Source: Adiantum capillus-veneris
Lineage: Eukaryota; Streptophyta; Polypodiopsida; Polypodiales; Pteridaceae
Assembly: GCA_014529385.2 (NCBI GenBank)
Contig: CM043966.1
Location: 89,478,587 to 89,542,586, forward strand
DNA length: 64,000 nucleotides
Direction of reading: 5' to 3'
Shown here: positions 10,171 through 20,015 of the stretch, piece by piece
Position numbering within the stretch: position 1 is the first letter of the stretch
Layout: the number at the start of each line of letters is the position of its first letter
Translations under genes and position numbers: made by a program
The notes under the pieces: model-generated
Database searches by the model: none
What the model was told of the DNA's origin: nothing
Seen by the model: only the letters and a program-made list of their open reading frames with translations

Positions 10171-13100
10171 ATGGCTGACAACAACAGCACAGATGTGTTC
10201 AAGATGTTTGCTGCTGAGGACAGGTTGGATGGGGACAACTACCCTATGTGGGCTTATATGATGCAACATGTTCTTGTGTCAAAAGGTGTCTGGAACATTG
10301 TGCAGGGCATTGATGTACGTCCTGGTTCTGAAGATGTAGGCGATATTGAGGATGTTGCAGGTCTTGCTGCAAGGATTGCAGCTGTTAGAGTTGTTTTGCC
10401 TACAGCAGAACAAGCTCGTTGGGATGTTAAGGATGCGCAGGCTCATGCATTGATTGCGTTGTCTGTGAAGCGCACCATTATTCCTCACATCCGTTCAGCA
10501 AAATCTGCAAAACAGGCTTGGGATATTCTAGCAGGTCTTTATGCAAGCCGCAATGAGGCTAAAATTGCTTTGCTGCGTAAAGAGCTAGAGTCGAAGATTA
10601 TGCATGAGGAAGATGATATGGACACTTTCCTTGCTAGTGTCAAGGATATCAATGAGCAACTCATTTCTGCAGGTGAAGTCATTTCTGACAGTTCCCTTGT
10701 GCAGACTGTTCTTGATGCCTTACCAGATTCCTACCAGACTTTTGCTAGTACTTGGAGACTGATGACCCAAGGAAATCCTGAAGTTGTCAAGTTTGATGCA
10801 TTATGCACATTGCTGTTGCAAGAGTCACTTTCTAGAAAAAACAGGACTAGGCAGCGTGCAGTTGAACAGGCTTTTATTGCTTCTCAAAGAAAGGGTGGTA
10901 ACAGTAATGCAGCCACTTCTTATGGTTCTGCTGCGAGTGGCAAAATTTCTGTTCCTAATGCTTCTGCTGGCAGCACTTCGTCTGGCAATTCTGGTGATAA
11001 GGGCAAAAAGAAGATGCGTTGCCATTATTGTAAAGCCAATGATCACTTGATCAAGTCGTGTCCTAAGTTGAAGGCCAAAGAGGCTAAGAAGAAAGAGGGT
11101 GGTTCCACTGCAAATGCTGGTTCCACTACAAATGCAGCCATTGTTGAGTCTTCTGTGAAAGGAGATTGTGATGCTGATGTTGATGCAGAATGGGCTTTTA
11201 GCGAAGAGTGCACTTACAATCCTGCTGTCCATGATGCATGCTTGTCAGTTGCTGCAGATTCACATGTGTGGTATTTCGACAGTGGTGCTACAAAGCACAT
11301 TACCTCACATCGTGAATTGTTTACCTCTCTCGAGTCTGTCCCTCATGGGAATTCAGTCACTTGTGCCAACAACGCCTCTTATCCAGTTCAGGGAGTTGGA
11401 AAGATTGTGCTCACTGCTGCTAATGGCAGTTCCTTCACACTTGTTGATGCACTTTATGTACCTGGGATCAAGAAGAATCTATTGTCTGTATCCGCACTTG
11501 CTAGACTTGGACTTGTAGTCAAATTTGTGGATGACAGATGTACAGTTCATGATCTCAGTTTTGGTGATGAAATTGTTGCATCTGGGCTTTTGTGCCGTGG
11601 GCTGTATAAGCTCACTTTGTATGACAAGTGTGGACAAAATTTTGCAAATGCTGTTGCAAATTCAAGGGCTATTTCAGATGCAAAACTTTGGCATGCACGT
11701 TTTGGTCATCTGAATTTTGCCAGTTTGCTGCGTTTGCAGAAATCTGATATGGTTGCTTCTTTGCCGCCTCTTGAAGCACCTATCAAACATGTTTGTGAAG
11801 GCATAGTGCATAGTGATGTTTGTGGGCCCATGCAAACTCCGTCCTTGGGCAATTACCTGTACTTCGTGACTTTCATTGATGATTACTCCAGGCATGCATG
11901 GGTATTTCCGCTTAAAGCAAAGTCCGAAGTTTTTATGTGCTTCAAACAATTTTTGGCTATGGCTGAAAATGTCTCAAAATGTACTATGGGCACCCTCCGT
12001 TCCGATCGAGGGGGGGAGTATATGTCTCATGAATTTAATGCATTTCTGGCTAGTCGTGGGATAAAACACCAATGTACAGTGCCTTATACACCTCAGCAAA
12101 ATGGTGTTGCTGAGAGGAAAAACAGGTCACTAACGGAAATGGCACGATGTATGGTCAAAAGTCAAGCTTTGCCGCATTCTTTTTGGCTTGAGGCCATCAT
12201 GTGTGCCACTTATGTACTTAACAGGTGTCCTACGAAAGCTTTGCAGTCTATTACTCCATATGAAGCATGGCATGATAGAAAACCTTCTATTGAGCACATG
12301 CGTGTTTTTGGCTGTTTGGCATATGCTTTGGTGCCACAAGTGCAGCGCAGAAAATTGGATGATAAGGCTATCAAATGTATTTTTGTTGGTTATAGTGTTG
12401 AAAGCAAAGGTTACAGGTTGTATCATCCGCAAACAAAACGTATTCTGGTTTCACGGGATGTAGTGTTTGTGGAAGATTCTGTTCAACCCTTGCTGTCATG
12501 TACTAGAGACAGTAATGTAAGCTCACAGGACATTTATGACACTTTGTTGCCTCTTTTCAGTGGTGGAAATACGAATGTAAGTTCCAATGAGACAAATGTA
12601 CAGCCTATGGGGGTTTCTGAAAATGTTTTAGAACAGCCTATTACTGATGCAGATGTACATGATGTACTTGATGAGGAAAGGGCTGAAAATGAGCAGGCTA
12701 GAGGTATGCCAAAATGGCTGGTGCACACTTTGCGTGACAGTAAATTGGATGCACCTTTATCTAGTCGTACTCGTTCAGGCTCTCGCCATGCATCTTATGC
12801 ATCAGATTGTTATGCTTTGGCTGTGTCTAGTTTACATGATGTTGAGGAGCCTTTGTCTTTTGATGAAGCACAGAATTCAGAAAATTGGATTGCTGCCATG
12901 AAATCAGAATATGATGCACTTATAGAGAATGACACATGGACCTTATGTGATTTGCCTCCTGGCAAAAAGGCCATTGGTACGAAGTGGGTTTACAAGTTGA
13001 AACGCAAGCCGGATGGTGAGATCGATCGCCATAAGGCTCGACTTGTTGCAAAGGGTTATGCACAACAAAAAGGCATAGATTATGAAGAGACTTTTGCTCC

Positions 13101-14385
13101 CACTTGTCGTATGACTACTGTGCGTTTTCTATGTGCATTGGCAGCTCATTTTGGTTGGGATGTACATCAATCAGACATTGTTACTGCTTTCTTGAATGGT
13201 GACATATTTGAGGAAGTTTATGTAACGCAGCCTCGCGGTTTTGTCATAAAAGGACAAGAGGACAAAGTGTGCAAATGTAAGAAGGCTTTGTATGGGTTGA
13301 AGCAATCTCCTCGTGCTTGGTATGAGAAAGCTGACACTCATTTGGTTAAACGAGGCTTTCGTAACAGTCCAACAGAAAGCACATTGTATGTAAAGCGTGA
13401 GGATGATGTATTTCTCATTGTGGTTCTTTATGTTGATGATTTGCTGATCACTGGACCAAATGAGAGACATATTGCTGAATTTAAGGCTGATTTGAATGCT
13501 ACTTTCAAGATGAAAGATTTGGGGCTGTTGCATCATTACTTGGGTATACAGTTTAAGCAGTGTGATGGTGGTATTGCCTTGTGTCAGAAAAGTTACATAG
13601 AGACATTGCTATGTAAGTTTGGACTTGAGGATTGCAAACCTATTGCCACTCCCATGGAAACAGGTTTGAAGTTGAGTCTACATGATGCTGGCGATCCTGC
13701 TGATGTCACTCTTTACCAAACTGCTGTTGGCTGCCTCATTTATGTATGCAACACGAGGCCAGATATTCAGTTTGCAGTCTCGCAGGTCAGCAGATTTATG
13801 CATAGCCCAGGGTCTAAGCATTGGCAGGCTGTCAAGAGGATTTTCCGCTACCTTAGTGGCACTTTACATCTTGGCTTGTTTTATCCCAAGGGGGGATCAT
13901 TGCCGCCAGACTTACATGCCTTTTCGGACTCAGATTGGGCTGGTTGTTTTGACACGCGAGTGTCCACAAGTGGTTTTTGTTTCATGCTTGGCAGTTCATG
14001 TATATCATGGTTGAGCAAGAAGCAACCTACTCTGGCCACTTCGAGTTGTGAGGCTGAGTACAGGGCAGTCTTCACAGCTACGGTTGAGTGTGTATGGCTC
14101 AGACGCCTTATGGCTGACTTGGGTGTTGGACAGGACACTGCCAACACTATCTACACTGACAGTCAGAGCGCATTGGCAGTTGCGAGGAACCCAGTTTTTC
14201 ATGCTCGCACAAAGCACATTGAGGTGCATTACCACTATGTCAGGGAGAGGCTCTCAGCAGGAGAGATCAGCTTGGCTTATGTGCCAACACAGGACAACCT
14301 TGCAGATCTTTTCACAAAGGCATTGTCTCATGAGAAGCTTGAAGCTTTCCGCAAAGCTTTGGGCTTACTCCCCTTTGTGGACTGA
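10171..14385 (+). CDS. Copia Gag-Pol polyprotein, intact frame
   Basis: Single open frame of 1404 codons. I chose the ATG at 10171 (MADNNSTDVFKMF) because Gag homology starts there; an in-frame ATG at 10111 adds 20 unrelated residues. Order: Gag (1-240), CCHC knuckle C284-H292-C297, protease 'WYFDSGA' with D370, pre-integrase H508 and H513, integrase triad D549, D612 and E648 with 35-residue spacing, reverse transcriptase with 'YVDD' (D1089, D1090), RNase H ('CEAEYRA', 'TDSQSAL', 'TKHIEVHYHYVRE'). One striking gap: the zinc-finger segment reads C542-E-G-I545 and jumps straight to 'VHSDVCGP', so the second Cys ligand and the usual basic 'GK' segment are missing. The protein would act in cytoplasmic virus-like particles and then in the nucleus. 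Copying could still work; integration by its own integrase is doubtful. Confidence 0.95.
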   Translation: MADNNSTDVFKMFAAEDRLDGDNYPMWAYMMQHVLVSKGVWNIVQGIDVRPGSEDVGDIEDVAGLAARIAAVRVVLPTAEQARWDVKDAQAHALIALSVKRTIIPHIRSAKSAKQAWDILAGLYASRNEAKIALLRKELESKIMHEEDDMDTFLASVKDINEQLISAGEVISDSSLVQTVLDALPDSYQTFASTWRLMTQGNPEVVKFDALCTLLLQESLSRKNRTRQRAVEQAFIASQRKGGNSNAATSYGSAASGKISVPNASAGSTSSGNSGDKGKKKMRCHYCKANDHLIKSCPKLKAKEAKKKEGGSTANAGSTTNAAIVESSVKGDCDADVDAEWAFSEECTYNPAVHDACLSVAADSHVWYFDSGATKHITSHRELFTSLESVPHGNSVTCANNASYPVQGVGKIVLTAANGSSFTLVDALYVPGIKKNLLSVSALARLGLVVKFVDDRCTVHDLSFGDEIVASGLLCRGLYKLTLYDKCGQNFANAVANSRAISDAKLWHARFGHLNFASLLRLQKSDMVASLPPLEAPIKHVCEGIVHSDVCGPMQTPSLGNYLYFVTFIDDYSRHAWVFPLKAKSEVFMCFKQFLAMAENVSKCTMGTLRSDRGGEYMSHEFNAFLASRGIKHQCTVPYTPQQNGVAERKNRSLTEMARCMVKSQALPHSFWLEAIMCATYVLNRCPTKALQSITPYEAWHDRKPSIEHMRVFGCLAYALVPQVQRRKLDDKAIKCIFVGYSVESKGYRLYHPQTKRILVSRDVVFVEDSVQPLLSCTRDSNVSSQDIYDTLLPLFSGGNTNVSSNETNVQPMGVSENVLEQPITDADVHDVLDEERAENEQARGMPKWLVHTLRDSKLDAPLSSRTRSGSRHASYASDCYALAVSSLHDVEEPLSFDEAQNSENWIAAMKSEYDALIENDTWTLCDLPPGKKAIGTKWVYKLKRKPDGEIDRHKARLVAKGYAQQKGIDYEETFAPTCRMTTVRFLCALAAHFGWDVHQSDIVTAFLNGDIFEEVYVTQPRGFVIKGQEDKVCKCKKALYGLKQSPRAWYEKADTHLVKRGFRNSPTESTLYVKREDDVFLIVVLYVDDLLITGPNERHIAEFKADLNATFKMKDLGLLHHYLGIQFKQCDGGIALCQKSYIETLLCKFGLEDCKPIATPMETGLKLSLHDAGDPADVTLYQTAVGCLIYVCNTRPDIQFAVSQVSRFMHSPGSKHWQAVKRIFRYLSGTLHLGLFYPKGGSLPPDLHAFSDSDWAGCFDTRVSTSGFCFMLGSSCISWLSKKQPTLATSSCEAEYRAVFTATVECVWLRRLMADLGVGQDTANTIYTDSQSALAVARNPVFHARTKHIEVHYHYVRERLSAGEISLAYVPTQDNLADLFTKALSHEKLEAFRKALGLLPFVD

Positions 14386-14450
14386 TCCTGTCCTCAGGGC
14401 ATGGCACTTCCCTTTACTCATGTGCCAGCTCTCGTTCACCGCATCACTCC

Positions 14451-14460
14451 AGGGGGGATT
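14451..14460 (+). promoter_or_regulatory. Polypurine tract of young Copia
   Basis: AGGGGGGATT directly before the 3' LTR, the plus-strand primer site. Confidence 0.9.
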
Positions 14461-14686
14461 TGTTACCATATACATGTGGTAGTGATGTGTGTGAACACAC
14501 TAGGACCGCCGGGGCATTTTTTCCCTCTTTAGGAGGTTTTTTTCCCGTGCATTGTATATACGCCCATCACTCTAGGGCTATCTATCTTTCCATTGCACAC
14601 TAAGTAATATACTCTCTATTGTGTGCCTTGAGCTTCTTTCGTCTTCTCCAAGCTGTGTGTGTTTCTCTGCAACCCTAATTCCAACA
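14461..14686 (+). repeat. 3' LTR of young Copia
   Basis: 226 bp, identical to the 5' LTR apart from one base less in a C-run; followed by the TGTGT target duplication at 14687-14691. Confidence 0.95.
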
Positions 14687-14691
14687 TGTGT

Positions 14692-15950
14692 CTAATTCTT
14701 GGAAGTAGATTTCGGGGCTTCATTCCATGCGACACCACACAAGCAACATTTCCAAGATTATACCAAAGGTAATCTTGGGTATGTATACTTGGGAGATGAT
14801 GAAGCTTGTGAAATTGTCGGAAAAGGTACAGTTTGTGTCAAAACTTCTAATGAAAATAAATGGAAGCTTAAAGATGTTAGGCATGTTCCTTCTCTTTGCA
14901 AAAATTTGATCTCTACAGGACAATTGGACAATGAAGGTCACAACATTGCATTCGGAAGCAAATGGTGAAAGATCTCAAAGGGATCTTTGGTGGTTGCCAA
15001 GGGAGAAAAGTTCAATACACTTTACTTGTGTACTGTTATCACGCAATCTTCAACTTGTGCAATAGCTACCGAAGTCGACACTGCGGTGTGGCACTATCGG
15101 CTTAGGCATATGAGTGCCAAAGGAATGCAAATCCTTCAAACAAAGAGGCTTCTACCAGGTTTAAAAGAAGTGGACTTAGAGTTCTATGAAGATTGTGTTT
15201 ATGGTAAACAAAAGAGGGTAAATTTTCAAAAATCTGGAAATGAAAGAAAAAATAAAAAACTTGAGTTGGTTCATTCGGACGTTTGGGGTCCTGCAAGTAC
15301 ACCATCACTGGGTGGCTCATTGTACTATGTAACATTCATAGACGATGCAACTAGGAAAAGATGGGTTTATGTAATGGAGAATAAATATGATGTGTTCTCC
15401 ATATTTCAAAGGTGGAAAGCCTTTGTGGAGAATGAAACAGGTACTAAGGTTAAATGCCTCAGATCCGACAATGGAGGTGAATATTGCAGCCAAGCTTTTG
15501 AAAGATTTTATGCTAGCAATGGCATTCGGAGGTAAAGAACAATCCCAAGGATACCTCAACAAAATGGCATTTTCGAAAGGATGAACAGAAAAATCATAGA
15601 GCGAGCACGAAGCATGCAGCTACATGCAGGCCTACCGCTTGAGCTTTGAGCGGAAGCTACAAGTACGTCAATGTACTTAATCAATCGGTCACCCTCAACG
15701 GCATTGGATGGGGGAGTTCCAGAAGAGGCATGGACAGGTAAACCGGTGAATTATGCATTTCTCAAAGTGTTTGGGTGTGAGGCTTTCTTGCACATAGATA
15801 GAAGCCTAAGATGAAAGCTAGATGCAAAGTCCAAAAAGCGTTTCTTCATTGGCTATGGAGAACGTGACTTTGGGTATCGCCTATGGAATCCTGAAGACGG
15901 TAAAATCTTAAGGAGTAGGGATGTAATTTTTCACAAACAAAATATGTATA
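14692..15950 (+). pseudogene. Outer Copia protease and integrase remnant
   Basis: The outer Copia frame resumes after the inner element. Protease 'EVDFGASFHA' (normal D-S-G altered to D-F-G) is at about 14705, then the pre-integrase finger 'AVWHYRLRHMS' with 'YEDCVYGKQKRV' (first Cys of the pair changed to Tyr), then integrase 'LVHSDVWGP', 'LRSDNGGEY' and 'PQQNGIFERMNR', and the post-integrase 'FIGYGERDFGYRLWN'. The frame is unbroken in phase but has stops at about 14966, 15533, 15648 and 15813. Several look like TGG-to-TGA and CGA-to-TGA changes. Reverse transcriptase and RNase H are absent. Dead. Confidence 0.9.
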
Positions 15951-15959
15951 AAGTGTGGG

Positions 15960-16400
15960 ATGCATGTCTAACCTAACCATCTTATCTTATTGCAGTATTA
16001 GCGATAACCACGATTAAGTTGTCAAACCATGGGACGAAGCTGACTCGACTAGTGCATAGAGGCTATAAGAGGTTGTCAATCTCTTGGAAAACAACTAACA
16101 ACTCGCATCTAACTCATGCTACACTCAAGTGACTGAAATCACCAAAAGCCAATCGCTCATCGGCAAGCAAATCACATCTGTTACAGCATCAAATGACATC
16201 CAAACGTAACGAAACTTCTAGGACAAGTTTATAAGACCTAAGCACACATGCCTATGGTCTTAAACCCCACTTTAGGTCAAGTTCCAAAATCACAATTGTT
16301 AACAGTAGTGGATTTTTTACCTAGTCGTTTTCGATCCAGAATGCATCTAAATGCTTAGCAATGATGCCCCAATACCGCGCCTCTGCTTAGTTTCTATTTA
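15960..16400. other. Unassigned stretch between elements
   Basis: No gene or repeat recognised. It lies between the fading end of the outer Copia and the LTR of the minus-strand element and may belong to that LTR or its flank. Confidence 0.35.
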
Positions 16401-16449
16401 AAAGTGTAAATTCCTAGTTATGATGAAATTAGGCCGCAGGTCGGCGATG

Positions 16450-16877
16450 CCAAAAGCTACAAAATACTGTGAATGGCTTACGTCAATGCGTCTATAGAGC
16501 TCTTACCTGCGGTTGCAATGCAACAAACGCAATCGCAATGTGGCAATCGGAGAGGGAGTAGGAAGCGCGAGAAGGAGAGGAGTGAGTGCTGTTAGCTCAC
16601 GCTGTGTATTTCTTATCCAAAAACTTATAAAAAACTTACAAAAATTGGCTTTTATACCTTAGCCAAGGTTTTTGGGTAGTCAAAACTAATAATCTGGAGT
16701 TCTACCAAAGCTCAGAAATAACTGTCTGATACAATCTGGAAGCTTGTAGCCCTTGCTCATTCATTACAAAGTTTATCCGAGAAAATAGGAGTTACAATAT
16801 TTCCGATTTATCAAAATAATAAATGTTTTACAAAGAGAACTCCAAAAAATGGTGTCCATGTTAGCTTGCTCCTAACA
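16450..16877 (-). repeat. Candidate 3' LTR of the Gag-only element
   Basis: On the minus strand a purine tract GAGGAGGGGGGA is followed by TGTTAGGAGCAAGC at 16877. A TATA-like GGTATAAAAGCC lies at about 16647-16660. The LTR end was not identified, so the lower limit is approximate. Confidence 0.55.
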
Positions 16878-16915
16878 TCCCCCCCTCCTCGCCTATGTCA
16901 TCCCTTGTCACAGCT

Positions 16916-17344
16916 TTATGGTCTGAAATAGTCTTTGGGTTGATGGCTGGTGAGGCGGTCTTTAAGCGTGTCCAGTGCCTTCTGGTATCTGATTCTTTGT
17001 TCTTTGTCGGGCACTTGCAAAAATTGCATTGTGACTTGATTCTTCAGCTCCACCGCTAAGTAGCCTACAAACCTGGATGTTAGGTTGTTGATCACTGGTG
17101 CAAATATCTTCATTCTCCACGTGAAGAATCCAGTGTAGAATGCTTCTTCAAAAGCTAGCATATTATTCGATGGCAGGAACATGCATCTGGCATAGAATTC
17201 GTAAAGGACCTCCTCTGAAGGTTGTCCACTCAGATCGTAGCATAAGCCTTTGTTTCCTTCCAAGAATGATAGCCATAGGGCTCCTGTTTGCTCAGGCTCA
17301 TTAAAAACTTGTATACAGGTGAGCAGTATTCTACAACATGGCAC
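16916..17344 (-). pseudogene. C-terminal segment of Gag-like protein
   Basis: 143-codon minus frame ending 'HQPKDYFRP' about 25 bp before the polypurine tract. It has no family I recognise. It is probably the C-terminus of the protein whose other pieces lie at 17595-19930, in a different frame because of indels. A helical look ('KEQRIRYQKALDTLKDRL') fits a structural Gag-like role, which is inference. Confidence 0.45.
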
Positions 17345-17594
17345 AGGAGAGATCTAGCAGACTCTTGAAGAAGGACACGGCGCCCGTTAGGGTTCTCACC
17401 ATGTATTCCTCTGTTGCTTGGCCTCTCTCTAGACCTGGCAGCCTGGGGAAGTTGAGCCAAGTTGGCCTCTTCTTTTGTAGTGCTTCATGCACTTGTCATG
17501 TCCTTACTCTGGGTACAGGATAGAAGGTTCGATCTCTTTGTAGGACTGCAGGTGCTCTTGTGAACAGAATCAGGTATCTCAGATTCTTGTTCAG

Positions 17595-17879
17595 TCAACT
17601 TAACCTCCACTTTGGGTGTTCTTTATCTGCGCCATCTTCTTTCATATCCTTGTACAGCCTTTCTTTCACCTGTAATAATTCTACTTTGATGAGAGGGTAC
17701 GGCAGGGATTTTTGGTGCCATTGAGCGTTGATCTGATTGGGAGTGAGTTGAGTGACGTTGAAAGAGTGTAAAACTCTCAACTCCCAATCCATAGTGTCTT
17801 TCCATTGCTCATCCACCTCTAGGGTGATCTTCTCCTTCAGTGCGTCTTCTTCAGCTTTTGGCAGTTGGACCATTGGCAC
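17595..17879 (-). pseudogene. Middle segment of Gag-like protein
   Basis: 95-codon minus frame, charged and helical ('EEDALKEKITLEVDEQWKDT'). It lies between the coiled-coil segment and the C-terminal segment and is out of frame with both. No known domain recognised. Confidence 0.4.
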
Positions 17880-18360
17880 TGTGTCTGCATCTGTGATGTG
17901 AACCTGAAAATCTCCACTCGGCTCTGTTGTGGACTGCGTCTCAAACTCAGCAAACGAGACCGGCGGTATGTCTATTTGTGGCGACTCTGAAGTGCCTACC
18001 TCTTCCTACGTGTCTGGCTTTCCATCTCTAAGGAGTTGCTTGAGTTTTGCCTTCTCCTTTAGGATCTCCTCCTCCTCCTCTCTCCCTGCGCTGTGATTGT
18101 TCTAACTTTAATTCCAATTCTAGGTCTTTGTTTTTCTTTTCAAGAGCCTTTTACACTTCATCAGTTCCTTTGATCGAGGCCACGGCTGGGTTTTCTCTGA
18201 TTTGCCGTAAGAGAATGACCTGATTTTGATCCTCTATTCAGAATATTGTAGAGAAGCATTGGCAATATCTATCTGCACCTGAATTTTCTGAGCTGACAGA
18301 GAGGTTGTAAGAAGTTCATTCGTAACTTCTGTCAACTGCTCGTCTTTTGCTTTGCAGGCA

Positions 18361-19197
18361 TCAGATAATTTGGTCAGTAGATAGCTCCTCCATTCCTTTT
18401 TGTTGTTTATCTCTGGCTATCTGATGTTGTTCTACTTCTGTCTTTAGCTCTTGCACCTGCCTTCGGAGATCAGTGATGACAGTCATCTCATGTGTAGATT
18501 CTGTTTGTTGAGTGGACTCAGAATCTTTCTCTTTGTTAGGCTCTGCTTCTTCATTGGTGTCTTTGCCTGCAGGTGATGGTGGTGGGCTAGGCATGGGATG
18601 GTCTTGTTGTTCTCGAGGCGGTGAGGTGGGTCGGGGAGATCCATGACTTTGCTCTTGGCTAGCCCTTTCCTCGTCTTGCCTTTGGTCTTCCGCTTCCTTG
18701 GCTTTCTTTGCAGCTTCCTCTGCTTCCTTTTGTTGTAGCACTTCAGCCTCTTGGTACATTCTTTCTAAATATTATGTTGGATCATGCGCCTCTTTTCTTG
18801 TATGATGCTTTGTTCGAGGGCCTTTCAGTCCTCCAGGTACCCATTTTTTTGGGTCCTTCCCTTGTGCTTGCCTACTGCGCTGGTATGCCTGTTTTTCTCT
18901 TTCAAAGCACGCTTGCTTTTTAGCTAGCTCTTCTTGGTGTGCGGCCACAGCTTTTCTTTTCATCTCTTCTCTCTGAGATCTCTTTTCTTCATTGTCAGAG
19001 CTCTCGCTGTTGTGCCGTTTTGGCGAGCTGTCAACTAACTCATCATCTGATTTATGTGACCTTTTTCCGGACCTTGTAGCTCTTGGAGAGGGTTGTGCTG
19101 CCAATATCCATGTATTCTGATCAAAGGCAGGCGACAGGTTGTCGGCCATGCTGATGGCATGATAAGCTATTTTAGTTAAGACCTCTGGTGCACCCAA
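18361..19197 (-). pseudogene. Coiled-coil, acidic/basic segment of Gag-like protein
   Basis: Two minus frames in the same phase (19197-18772 and 18759-18361) are separated by one stop. The first has a nuclear-localisation-like basic stretch and 'EEKRSQREEMKRKAVAAH'; the second has a long Lys/Glu/Ala/Gln-rich coiled coil, then a Pro/Ser linker and a second coiled coil ('VITDLRRQVQELKTEVEQ'). The composition is typical of structural or Gag-like proteins of plant LTR elements. Function is inferred only. Confidence 0.5.
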
Positions 19198-19249
19198 AGT
19201 ACGTGATTTTTACTTCCTTCTTGGTGCCCTTCAAGGTTGTCAAGACATA

Positions 19250-19930
19250 CTACGTGTGGTCCACTGGTTGCCTTATCGTTGACTTGAGAACCTGACTGAA
19301 TGTGGTGGCCACAGCGTGATTTGGTGTAGTGTACCTTAGTGGCCTTTTTGCCAGAAAATGGAAGTGTTGATGGTACAAACGAGATGGATCTTCCACCTGT
19401 TTGTGGATAAGATCGGCGAATGTAGCTGCGGCTGTCTCTTTGGTAAATGTGCCTGCGATTTTCCTTTCTCTTGTCCGCATGGTCATTTCTTCAATGGGCA
19501 GTCTGAGTGCCTCTGCCACTATCTCTTTTGTGATCACTACCTCGACCTTGTTTCCTTGGGTGTCTGATATCCGTGCGGTTCCGTCTTCGTTGATGGTGGA
19601 CAAAAGCTCTTAAGCTTTCTGAAAGTCCACTCCGCAAGGCTCTTGTTTGTAGAAATGCCTGAGCCTTTACCTGCGGTTAGCCTCTTTTGTCTCTAGCTTG
19701 GCAACTACATCATAGACTTCTATGGATAGGAGTTGCAATTCCACCTGATGCCCCTCTTCACTCTTGAACCTGCCAGTGAAGACCGTAGTGTGGTGCTCTT
19801 CCAGTTGTTCTCTAGAAAGGTAGGATGCCTTTGACGCTTTGACTGACTTGGGGTCTAGTTGATACGCAGGCAGTTCTTGTAGTTTCTCTTTCTGGTTTAG
19901 CTTCTTCTTGGCCCTCTGTGCTGCTTGCAT
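19250..19930 (-). pseudogene. N-terminal globular segment of Gag-like protein
   Basis: Two minus frames in the same phase (19930-19667 and 19603-19250) are separated by stops. The N-terminus is 'MQAAQRAKKKLNQKEKLQ'. The second part contains 'VVITKEIVAEALRLPIEE' and 'DLIHKQVEDPSRLYHQH', which resembles the 'putative plant transposon protein' type N-domain found in non-autonomous plant elements. That resemblance is from memory and needs a profile search. Confidence 0.45.
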
Positions 19931-20015
19931 GGCTCCTGTTCAGTGAGTAGAGTGCAAAGTTAGCAGATTTGTCGGAATTTTCTCTGAAATGTCCTTTATA
20001 CTGAAATACTGACAA

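Larger units (their letters stand above)
9582..14686 (+). mobile_element. Young full-length Copia retrotransposon
   Basis: Complete element of 5105 bp with 5' LTR 9582-9808, primer site, one long gag-pol frame, polypurine tract and 3' LTR 14461-14686, flanked by the 5-bp duplication TGTGT. The LTRs differ only by one C in a C-run (CCCC against CCC); I saw no substitution in the other 226 bases. Identical LTRs mean very recent insertion. It is nested in an older Copia in the same orientation. Confidence 0.97.
8584..15960 (+). mobile_element. Old Copia element, split by a younger Copia
   Basis: The outer element has a short LTR remnant ending in 'cctaaca' (about 8584-8655), an iMet-type primer site TGGTATCAGAGC at 8659-8670, gag at 8729-9576, and the protease-to-integrase part resuming at 14692 after the inner element. 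Homology fades near 15950, before the reverse transcriptase. No 3' LTR was found, so the right end is deleted. The inner Copia sits in the linker between the gag zinc knuckle and the protease, with TGTGT duplicated on both sides. Confidence 0.88.
16400..19930 (-). mobile_element. Minus-strand LTR element with Gag-like frames only
   Basis: On the minus strand, broken frames from 19930 to 16916 end just before a polypurine tract (16878-16893) and an LTR start TGTTAGGAGC at 16877. No protease, reverse transcriptase, RNase H or integrase motif is seen between. This is the pattern of a non-autonomous large-derivative (LARD-like) LTR element. I did not find its 5' LTR or primer site, so the left limit of the element is unknown. 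Confidence 0.55.

Noticed and set aside
10784-14482. Many shorter frames on both strands within the Copia gag-pol
   Set aside because: Shadows of the 1404-codon frame; none has its own motif.
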